Source: Acarospora socialis (taxonomy: Eukaryota > Ascomycota > Lecanoromycetes > Acarosporales > Acarosporaceae). From it: a stretch of 64,000 nucleotides of DNA. The position numbers and the translations under genes are program-made. Shown one piece after another: positions 55,127 through 64,000 of the stretch. The stretch is from positions 1 through 64,000 of the forward strand of contig JAMYGW020000011.1 of the NCBI GenBank assembly GCA_025617375.2, read 5' to 3'. The notes beneath the pieces are model-generated. The model did not search any database and was not told the DNA's origin. It saw only the letters and a program-made list of their open reading frames with translations. Within the stretch, counting starts at the first letter, position 1; each line of letters starts with the position of its first letter.

Positions 55127-56922
55127 TCACAACTCATCCTTGACCTGGCCACCATTCGCCGCCATGTCGCAGACGGCAGGCGTGCCGACCTCCATCCGAT
55201 ACACGCACTTCTCCTCCTCCGACACCTTCCAGACCTCGTCCTTCTCCGCGCAGGCCAACACGACCAGCGTGCTCCGGTTCGGCCCGTTCCAGCAGTGCTG
55301 CCCGTTCTCGTACCGCAGCGTCACCCGCCGCCCCGTGCCGAGACCCTTGCCGTCGGCCGAGACGCCTTCGTCCACGTGCATGGAATCGATCCGCGCGAAA
55401 CTGCCCAGTCCCGTCTCGCCGCCGCCTTTCTTGGATTTCTGCCGGATCGTGTCTAGCCAGCAGAGCTCGTAGTTGTACTCGCCAGAGTCTTTGGAGATGC
55501 ATTGGCCTTTGAGGACTCGGAACACGCCGTCTATGCCGTAGTCTTTGTTGAGATTCTCCTTGTGGTTACTGAGTTGCGATTGAAGGTTGTTGAGGTCATC
55601 TTGGGCAACCTTGAGAGCATTGCGAGCATGGATGACCGCTTTGGATTCGGATGAGGACGAATCCGACTCTGCGAGAATTCCATTTGCAATCAACAGTACT
55701 CGAAGGTCCCGCAGCTTTTGATCGATCCAATCCCGAGCTGGTTTGGGAAGATACGCTTCGAATTTGTATACTAGATCTCGTAAGCCTCACTGTATTCGTA
55801 ACATTGCGAACGCCACGTGTTGACTTACACACATCTACATCACTCTCATCCTGCCCTTCCCATTCATCCCAGCTGATGGCGCTTTCACCGTCTGCCTTGG
55901 CTAATTCGTCAAGATCACGATCATGCGCAGTGTCGCCATCTGCTGGCTTATCCCGAGCTGCATACTCTTCCCAGCTTCTCACAGCTCTTTTCACACCCTC
56001 GTCGTTGAAGTTAGGATTGTATTCCTCCTTGAAAGCGGACAGGATTCCCTCCAGTTCTTTGATCCGGTCACGGGTTGAATCTCGCTGGGTCCGTACCGTT
56101 ACCAAAGCCTGCCGTAGCTCCTCTATCCTCTCCTTCGCGAGACTAGCCAGAACATTGACTCTGTTCCCTTTCGCCGGCCCACGGACAACTTTCCCCCTTT
56201 CTCTCCTCTCGATTTCAACTAACTCCGTCTCCAACCCAGAAGCTTTCACTCGCGAGGCTTCAATCTCAACTTCCAGAGACTTGATTCGATCCTCGACTTC
56301 TTTCCGTAGCCGTGCTGCCTCGACAGCCAATTCCTTCCTCCGTTTCCCAGCAGCACCCAACGCCCTCTGCCGTTGCTCATCCTGCTTCCTCCACTCTTTG
56401 CCAATCTCTTTGCATCTGTCCTCGCAGACTACCCCTCCAACGCCCGCCCATTCGTCGCTGCCATCGCAGCACAGCTCGTAGTCACAGACGCCGTCGTTCA
56501 CGCTTTGAAACGAAATATAGCTTGGCCGATGACCTTTGTTTTTGCAGTAGTATCCGGGAAGACTGATGGTGGTATTGTGGTCTCCGAACGGTCTGTTGGC
56601 GAGTAAGGGTGGGGAGAGAGGAGAGAGATACGAGCAGGCGGATGTGCCTGGTTCGTCCGAGCCATCGGGGCAATCGCAGTAGTCGTCGTTGACTTGTGAG
56701 TAAGGAAGGTGTACTGATGGATTGGAGATGCAAGTAAAGCTCTCTGAAGACTTGTAGTACTTGGCGACTAAAGACGACAATAAATCAGTAACTGCAGACT
56801 TTTGAATGTAGTGAGGTCAGTTACAAACATTCTGGCCCGACACCTCGAGGTCTAGCATTGTCAGCAGCTACCAGTGTCCCTACGACTGGCACCAGCCACA
56901 GTATTGCCCTTTTGTTTCTCAT
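55127..56922 (-). CDS. gtb1: Glucosidase II beta subunit (PRKCSH-like), ER
   Basis: Three exons, 56922-56829, 56767-55829 and 55770-55127, give 558 residues; introns are 61 and 58 bp. Signal peptide at about 1-20 (ILWLVPVVGTLVAA), then RPRGVGPEFAKYYKSS across the first splice. Two LDL-receptor-A-like Cys modules follow (DDYCDCPDGSDEPG and CDYELCCDGSDEWAG), then a long Glu/Arg coiled coil at about 140-275 and an acidic region with WDEWEGQDESDVD. YKFEAYLPKPARDWIDQ follows the second splice. The MRH lectin domain is at about 415-550 (GQCISKDSGEYNYELCWL, NGQHCWNGPNRST) and the C-terminal ER retrieval signal is KDEL. It holds the catalytic alpha subunit in the ER and recognises mannose on N-glycans during glucose trimming. 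Family-typical length. Confidence 0.97.
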
Positions 56923-57856
56923 ATTTGTTTTGTGATGAGCTTACTCTACGCTTCAGAATAATGTGAACAGGGGAGCTTCAATCGCCTCGGGACAGATCTT
57001 CCCGCCGCTACGGAGTAACTTTTCGTACATCCTAGCTCGATTCTTTGGACACATCCAACTGACACCTCAAAGTTGATGTCTTTGCCTACAATTATCTCTG
57101 GCACCAAAAGCACCTTTGCTATGCATAAGACTCCTATAAGATAACTTGTCACGAGGCTGTGTTGGTTTATTACCCATATCGAGCATACAGGTGCCTAAGA
57201 CCGACTCAGGGTCAGGATTCCTCCCTCGGCCTTCTCAATGGAGTTTAAGGCCTCATTACTCGCCAAGGGATAATCGCAACAGCAACGTTAGGACAGGTGA
57301 TTTCCGACTTGGTGTGGTCTGTATAGTCTGCGAATGGATTGCCTGTCCGGTGCCAGTGATCCGCATTGCCATTGTGTTAATTCCATCGTGAACGCCTCCC
57401 ACATATCGTCTCATAAGTAGTCTGCCATAATTCCGCCCACATTCGGTCCCTCTCTCGCTACAAATGGCGCAGACTAGTTGGCTGCACTGGCCGACTTCGG
57501 AAAATGGCAGATCGTACCGTCGTACTCCCGACCCAAGTCGTTGCTAGGCTCCAAGATAATCCATGCAACCCTCCGCTACACACAGTCGAGCATCACTTCG
57601 AACCCCTCTTCGGTCCATCTCTGAGAGACCTGCTATGAAGCTTCAGTGACATATCAGAATCATATACCTTTCACATTTTATACCCTATTTTATACATATA
57701 GCCGCCAACACGACATTCATTAGTGGTAATGCGTGAATATGCACCTATACACGTGGATTCGAACTGTTCTCCGAATAAGTGCGCCATTTGTATCCCAATC
57801 GTGATGCACTGATAATGCCGCGAGCCGCCGTCAACGTCCAACGCGGTCGTTGTAAG
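56923..57856. other. Intergenic, 0.9 kb
   Basis: Promoter of the glucosidase II beta gene and 3' flank of Rtf2. TACGGAGTA at 57009-57017 and TTCGTAC at 57022-57028. A GGATTCGAAC string near 57750 was examined as a possible tRNA B box and rejected. No gene supported. Confidence 0.5.
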
Positions 57857-58945
57857 CTATCTCTTAGCAACCGCCGGAATCGAGAAACCTCTTGTCATGA
57901 AGTCGCCATCCTTCCTCGAAGAGCCATGCTCCGAAGAAAACAGACTTTTCAGGTTATCATTTCCACCCAGTTTGCGTCGCTTATGCTTCTCCTTCTCTTC
58001 CTCAAGCACCTTTGCAGTCAGGGAAGCCGTTGCGGCGTTCTTGATGCCACCGTTAGACACCACCGTGCCATTGCTGGGATTCTGTGTTTGCGAAGCAGGG
58101 CGTTTCTCAGCACCGTCGTTATCCGGTGCGGAAGTTAGCACGCCAGCTGTGCTAGGATCGACGTTCTTCTTCCGCTTCTTTCCCGATGATGGAGCCTTTT
58201 TCAACGAGTGCGTGAAGCCTTGTTCTTTCAGATTCCGGGCCCTAACTGCCAGTCGGTCTATATCGGATTGCGCGGTAGATAAGATCGGAATGACATTGTC
58301 AGGAGTAAACGTTTCATCGCACTGCGACAGAACTCCGTCAGCCAGGCCCACCAAACCTCACCTGATCTCGAGCGTAACAAGAGAAACTCACCTGCAGACA
58401 CATTTGGCTGAGTACTTCCTTCAGGCCAGCCTCCGAAAAAGCATGCCCACACGGTACCAAATATACCGCTTTGACGGCTGGCCCTAACGCTTTGTCCGTT
58501 ACCGGACATAGCCACTGTTCGCGCGTTGAACCTCCCTGGCTGTTCTTCTCTTCCCTCGAACTCGTATCAACTTTGAATTTTACCTCAACAACATCCCGTA
58601 AGCTCCTAACTCGACCTTCGAGAACGTGTTCGTAATCCGCCTTGCTCAGTCCAGGACCGCCGTCATCGGCCGGCAAGAGATATTCTAGAATCGTGTCCTT
58701 ATTATAAAGCTTGCCCGAGCTGTCTGAGACAACCGGTTGCACGAGAGGTCGGTGGGATAATGGACAGAAGCTCCATTGGTACTCGCGCTGCTCTTGTTGC
58801 GTTTCCTTGACCTGGGTGGTGGTGGGGTCCCGCGCGGCTTCTTTCACGAGCTCGCGCCGGGTGGGGATGCTGTGAGAATGTGAGTTTTAAATACATATCG
58901 ACGAGCTGGAACGATGCGACTGTACCTGCCACCATCATTACCCAT
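57857..58945 (-). CDS. rtf2: Replication termination factor 2 (Rtf2)
   Basis: Three exons, 58945-58926, 58869-58392 and 58321-57857, give 320 residues; introns are 56 and 70 bp. The first exon is 20 bases and supplies MGNDGGS, so the protein starts with the typical GNDGGSIPTRRELVKEAARDP. The Rtf2 domain has two RING-like halves: WSFCPLSHRPLVQPVV near 40 and WLCPVTDKAL, LVPCGHAFSEAGL, then MCLQCDETFTPDNVIPI across the second splice. The C-terminal third is basic and disordered, with KKRKK and a terminal NLKSLFSSE block. In fission yeast Rtf2 acts with PCNA-linked SUMO at the RTS1 fork barrier; human RTF2 is a replisome factor removed by DDI proteasome shuttles. Nuclear. Length is typical. Confidence 0.96.
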
Positions 58946-59987
58946 CTTCTAGCAACTTGCTGTGCTGTGGCGAGGCTTGGATATATTCAGATATTCAAGT
59001 TGCGGCGGCCGAAGGCGATCGACCTTTCGAAGATTGATGACTAATGCCTGCTTTAGCCTTCCTTTGAGAAGGTCAGTCCTGGGGCGGCTCAACACTGATT
59101 ATCTTGGAGTCCTTACTGTGACTGAGGAGTTACGATATGCAGTTAGACATTGTTAGTTAGATGATTTGGGCACAGCACACCTTCATTATCCTTCGCCATC
59201 ACCCTGTACAGTAGAAAGTCCCCGCTGTTTTTGACAGCCAGAGACTTGACCAGGCGGACCTAAACAGTACACAGGAGTACATCTTGCGATTATAGCAAAC
59301 TTGAAAGAGCCAGAGCTGATGCCTTCGTACACATGTAAGATTCCACCGCAGTCGCACCGAAACACCTCTCCTCCCACATGTCCGCAGTGTGCAAGGACCA
59401 GCCTCCTCTCTACAGAATCGCATAAAGCGGGTCTGCAATGAGAAAGAGTCCCATTGCCGCCTCGTCAGGAAGTTACTAATCCAAGATCCGAACTTATCCT
59501 GACGAAGCAGCGACGAGACAGTAAGGTGTGCAGCGAATCGTGATGAAACGATCGTAGCGATAGACTCCGGAGAGTATGAAGAGCCCCCTAACCCGCTGAA
59601 TGTTCGCAGAGCTACTATAAAACATTAGCTGCGGTCAGTTGCCTGCCCAACGAGAGATGTGCCGATTACACGATGGTCGACGTTTCAGTAATGGTCTCCT
59701 CACTGTCATGATCATATCGGAAAGGAGATGAGATGTGCCCCGTCATAGGAAAATAAAACGTGAAAACAGCAGCCAGCAAGCGTGAGCTGCGGAAGCCTGG
59801 TGCAAGAAACTAAAAACCTAGTAGTACAGCTGAGGTAAGGCCTGCAACGCTGACAATAAATCCAGTAACAGCGCTGTCGGCGTTAGCCAGGCGTAATGTA
59901 ACGCCCGAGGAGTCCCCGCATAAGCCGTGGTCTCATGAAGCTGGTACCATAAATATCCACTTCCAACATGAAAAACTCTAAGAAAGT
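58946..59987. other. Intergenic, 1.0 kb, no supported gene
   Basis: Promoter of Rtf2 and 3' flank of the Trf4-like gene. Minus strand readings at 59186-59438 contain several Cys (for example CGHVGGEVFRCDCGG) but no stable frame, start or family. Nothing else was seen. Confidence 0.5.
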
Positions 59988-62945
59988 CTAATCAAGGTCG
60001 ATAGGATTCTCGGCAGAATTTCCACGAGATAATGACGCAGTATCCTGTGACGCCTTTCCGTGTGGGTTCGAGTTCTTGCCGCCCCTGAAATGGCGGGTGG
60101 ATCGTTGAGAGTGCTGAGAACGAGGTTGCATCTCAGACCCGCCTTGCTGGGCGTCGATATGTGTAGCTTGGTGACTTGCAATCAATAGTTTCCTCACACC
60201 CTTGGTTATGAACATAGGAACGTCCTTGATGCAGGGATAGTGCATTTTCAGAGCTGTGGCTCTACGTCTATCGGCCTCTCTACCGAACGGAGACTTCTTA
60301 GTCGCCCGGGTGACGCCAACTGGTCCCTGTTCAGCCACAAGCTTTGCTTTCGCCTTCTTATTTTGTCTTCTTATTCTAAACCGTTTTTTCTTTTCTGCTT
60401 TTACCGATTGCGCTAAAATTTCCCCTTGCCCTTGCTCAGGAACCCATGCGAAAGTTTCAACCTCTTCTCGTATATATTCTTGTATTACGTCGGCCTCGAG
60501 TATGCCAAACCTATAGGTCAGGGGTTTAGCTATTGAAGAACTGGTGGGTGTACTACACCACACCTCTCTTCGTAAAGACGTCTGAGTCTGTTACGCTGCG
60601 TCTTGAACGAGGTATAGTTCCCAGCAAGGATGACTCCAAGTATGCTCTCCGTACCGTGAGTCGTGATGTCAGCATGACTGAGTGCCGCCATACGCTGCTG
60701 CAGTGCTCGGTGCGCACTGGAGAAGTGTTCCAGGATGGTCAATATGTGTCTAGTACCGCCCGAGATATCATTATCGGGTCGGTTGGGATCAACGATTGCG
60801 AGTCTATGAAGTTTGTTCATTTGGTAGGGGCGGCCTTCAACTTGTCGCTAGAATACCTTAGCTCTCGCAGATGGGTATTTCGAGTAAAGTGAACTTACCT
60901 TGTCGAAATAGTATGGGGGACTCATCCTAATACCAGTCGTAGTAGTATTGAACTCGTTTCCATATAGGTTGAAGAACTCCATCAAGATAAGACCAAGATG
61001 ATGCTCTGGGGTCAATGTACCACGCTGCACTTCGGGCATAGTCTGGAGAAGACTCGTCACAAGGCACGTCACCGAAAACCCCCCTAGCCCACCTGTAGCG
61101 ACGTCGTTGAGTCCTCGCATCATAAGGAATTGCTTCACAATGGTGACGATAATGGGCATAGCTGGATATTGAGCCTTCCAAGTGGAGAATGTTCGATTAG
61201 CGATTATGCCAGTGTCATTTTCGAACGACAGATCGACTTTCAACCCTGTGATTCGATCAATGAACTTGATCAGAGGTACCTTGGCTCCAAAGATCATCTC
61301 CACCGAGCCGGGCTCAGGCACCTGTTCATGGGCTAGAAAATCGGCGAACCGGCGCATTTGTGTTCTGGTTTTGCAGATTTGCTGCCTACCGCGATGCATG
61401 AAAGCTTCGGAAACAACAACAAGATCCATGTCGGCGTTGGGAAGGTAGAGACCGGCGGCGAAGGAACCAAAGCATCGGACGTCGCAGTATTCGTAGCCCT
61501 TGCTGATGATGTACCGAAGGCGCTTGAGCAGCTCATCTCGGATGACATCTTCGAATTCGCGAGGTCTTACAAAGTCATAGAAGTCGCAGATCTCTTGATG
61601 TAACCTGCAGTGTATCATCAGCCAGTGCTAACAACCATTGCCCTTCATGTGTGACGAACCCATAGCCTATGTTCTCGACCTTCGCATAATTCGTTACGCA
61701 CCAAGGCGTGTCCGATGGCGTATTATTCCCCTTCCAATCTTGAGTAATTGAACCTTCCGGCTCGGAACCTTTACCACCTTTCTTTTTCTTCGGCTGTGGC
61801 TGAGCCTCTGCTTTGATCTCGTCATCGCGAGTCCTCTTCCGATTACCAAGCGCGGCTTCCGTATTTGATGGAGGCCACACATCATCAGCTGGTTTAATTC
61901 CATTCCTCTGTGCTGTAGGTCCAACTTCAGTCGCTTCTGGGGCTGTTGTCGGCGATGGACCGTGCAGAGCGCTCAAATGACTGAACTGACGATGACCAGA
62001 TGGTGCGCCAGGGACACCCTTGTGGTCTTCCGCTTCGGCATTATCACTGGCATTGTCGACGTCGTCAGCTTCATTCCCAAAATTCAGTGAGATAAAGTCA
62101 TCGTTAGCTGTAAGGGCGTTGCTTGGTGCTATATCCTGTTCTGCGGCGATTCTAGCTTTTCGAATGAGCTTGACCACGTCCTTCCGCTTTCTCTGCGACT
62201 CGTCTGGTGGGGGCATCACAGTATAAGGGTCTGGATTAGACCACTTAGGTGCAGAGGCAACCGGTGCACATTCATCCGTGGTCACCTCACTGATTCGCTT
62301 CTTGTGGGCCGGTTCGCCCGCCTCTTCGGAAGCTTGACTGTCGACGGGATTTGAAGTCAGTATCGTAGAGTCACTATTGTCTGGTGGTGGTAAAATATCA
62401 TCCGGCTCAGACTCTTCCATTCCTTGCTCGTCGCTATCAGAAATGTCATCCGGAGCAATGAATCTCCTGTGACGGCTTTGCTCTAACGTCATACCGGTCA
62501 TCTGTTCAGGAGTTGATCCCCGCTTGGACCTCAAGAGAGGGCGTTCAGCAGTTGCATGGAAGCCACGACCACGTCCACGGCCGTATCGGTTGCCGCCATC
62601 CTCGTGTCTATTACCTCTGGAGTCTCTATAGGCATTCTGCTGCGACCGTTTGTAATGAGGACCGGTGTCTTGGCGACCGGAGCGGCCGGTAACCCAAATG
62701 GAGCTTGAATTGTGCGCCACTCCTTCGGGAAATTGGGTGGCATGACCGCTATTCTGTCGAAATGAGAATTCATTCTGCTCCCGGTACCGCGACTGGGTTT
62801 CTCGATCCGGACGGTAAGAATCACCGCCGAAATGGTACATCGAAAGCTGCTCCGCGGGGGGAGGGGGTGGTGGAAGATCATTTGCTGAGAGGTATCTTGT
62901 TGATGCACCGTCTTGGGGACGTGGCGGCAGCTCGTGCTGCCCCAT
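59988..62945 (-). CDS. cid14: Non-canonical poly(A) RNA polymerase, Trf4/Cid14 (PAPD5) family
   Basis: Four exons, 62945-61660, 61604-60899, 60847-60564 and 60510-59988, give 932 residues; introns of 55, 51 and 53 bp keep the frame. Residues 1-400 are disordered, with an RGRGRG stretch near 125, acidic patches and a KKKKGGKG stretch near 395. The catalytic core starts at LHQEICDFYDFVRP (430). The nucleotidyltransferase motif GSFAAGLYLPNADMDL (475-490) gives Asp487 and Asp489, and Asp553 (LKVDLS) completes the triad. The central/PAP-associated domain has GLILMEFFNLYG and the nucleotide-recognition DPNRPDNDISGG (684-695). The C-terminus is basic. The enzyme is the TRAMP-type polymerase that tags nuclear RNAs for exosome decay and, in fission yeast, supports heterochromatin silencing. 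Confidence 0.96.
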
Positions 62946-64000
62946 TCTGGACGCCGCTGTATGTCGTGGCTATGCCCTTTACCTTAAAGTGTCATGAGGT
63001 GGGTTAAGATATGCGCTTCGCGGCATTCAGAGTTGCTTTGCTTGACAGAGTATCGTTCAGTTTTCTCTTCTCTTGCTTGTGTTTACTAGATGCGCAAATG
63101 CGGTGGAGCGATAAGCCGCGACGTGCGGTTATGGGTACTCTTGCTATTCCAACAGCCGTCCCGAAGACGTCGTTTTTGTCGGAAGTCCGAATCTTGTGGG
63201 CTCGTGCTTCCAGACACAGATCATGAGAGAAAGAGAGATAGACGGAAAAGTTCTGCAACCTAGTTGGAGAGTGAATGTGTGTTCCGCAAGTCTAACTTCA
63301 ATGATCGGCTTGGTCTCGACGGTTCCGCGCAAAGGATAGGCACCCATGCATTGGTTCAGTCAAGTAGACTATGCGCCACACACTTGCTGGGCCCCCGACC
63401 GAAATCTGTGTCAAGTAACGCGCGTGCCAGGGTAAATACAAAGTAGGTTGTGGGTGAAGAAGATTTGCACTTTGGAGAACTTATCGAGTATACTCGTCAC
63501 ATGGTGGGACATGGTACGCTTAGTCATCCGCTCACAGTACTAAGGTATGTACTTCGTACTCAGATTTTTTCGCTCTGATTCTCTTGATACCCTATCTTAA
63601 AGATCAATTCAGAACTTCCATACTTGAGTCTTGTTGCAGCAAGTGCATGAATTTGTGTGCTCTTCTCAGTATCTTTCTAATGTGTGTAGACAACCACAAG
63701 GGCTTTCAATAATAATATATGCTCCGTAAGGTACTATGTCTGCATGTTAGCTCGGGCCAGGGCATGAAACTGGCCCGATGGCGAGACTATCTTGTCATCT
63801 CCCAACCTTCTCTGATAAACGCTTCAACTAATTTCCTGTGCAGCAAATGTTATGAGCGCAGACAATCAAAGCCCTAGAATCCTACTAAAGCCCTGAAACC
63901 GGCCAGAGCTTATGAGTGTTTGAATAGATGCTTAAACTTGTCCAAGCCACGAGAAGGAGATAGGTTGTGATGTGGTGGACGGTTATCTGGCTGACCATGT
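62946..64000. other. Upstream region of the Trf4-like gene, to window end
   Basis: No supported gene. Contains TAAGGTA at 63541, TACTTCGTAC at 63550-63559 and a GTAAGGTAC at 63727. Short ORFs (63004-63258 - and 63011-63226 +) have no recognisable product. A gene could begin beyond 64000. Confidence 0.5.

Noticed and set aside
55061-56566. Several + strand ORFs of 77-276 codons
   Set aside because: All lie antisense to the glucosidase II beta exons, whose protein and introns are clear.
57738-57760. GGATTCGAAC string resembling a tRNA B box on the minus strand
   Set aside because: The flanking bases do not form a T stem, and no A box or acceptor stem pairing is found at tRNA spacing.
59186-59438. 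Cys-rich minus strand readings suggesting a small zinc protein
   Set aside because: The Cys pattern needs two frames and there is no good start or splice site. I could not defend a gene.
1-64000. CRISPR array, prophage, integron or secondary-metabolite cluster
   Set aside because: The sequence is eukaryotic with spliced genes. No spaced direct repeats of CRISPR type and no PKS, NRPS or terpene synthase motifs were seen.

Overview
The window starts at a genuine chromosome end of a filamentous ascomycete (Pezizomycotina; which class cannot be settled from the sequence). Bases 1-161 are 27 telomere units of CCCTAA type. The genes on the right have short 51-96 bp introns with fungal splice signals. 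Their products are ascomycete types: a DUF3405 membrane protein, a DysF peroxin, Pam16, glucosidase II beta, Rtf2 and a Trf4/Cid14 poly(A) polymerase.

The window has two compartments. From 162 to about 32.9 kb the DNA is AT-rich (roughly one third G+C), holds no credible host gene, and is packed with decayed retroelements. These are: a Ty3/gypsy chromovirus on the minus strand 79 bp from the telomere repeats (241-6420); an unexplained stretch with a 42-bp minisatellite (6421-10.6 kb); a mosaic of two truncated Ty3 pieces (10.97-14.33 kb); a 5'-truncated Tad-type LINE (about 14.34-16.59 kb); and a three-layer nest. In the nest a Ty3 element of family B (19004-31260) sits in a Ty1/copia fragment with CTTAA target duplications, and a family A element (19063-25279) sits inside the 5' LTR of that B element with CATAA target duplications. 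All the Ty3 elements are broken fossils. Both families carry a chromodomain and, antisense at the 3' end, a small ORF for a cysteine cluster followed by a coiled coil.

The mutation pattern of this compartment is unusual. CpG, CpC and GpG are almost missing, while CpA and TpG are abundant. Classical RIP (CpA to TpA) would do the opposite. The younger family A copy and the border zone keep some CpC/GpG but almost no CpG, so CpG seems to be hit first and CpC second.

From about 32.97 kb CpG returns and ordinary genes begin: a three-TM protein (34383-36853, +), an HD-domain hydrolase (37889-38578, +), a DUF3405 type II membrane protein (38959-41186, +), a DysF peroxin (41546-43269, -), Pam16 (43751-44266, +, first exon only the ATG), a BTB-like protein (45045-47519, -), a 1299-residue disordered protein (48656-52555, -), glucosidase II beta (55127-56922, -), Rtf2 (57857-58945, -) and a Trf4/Cid14 non-canonical poly(A) polymerase (59988-62945, -). 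These are unlinked housekeeping functions: mitochondrial import, ER glycoprotein quality control, peroxisome biogenesis, fork arrest and nuclear RNA surveillance. I see no biosynthetic cluster, CRISPR array, rRNA or tRNA.
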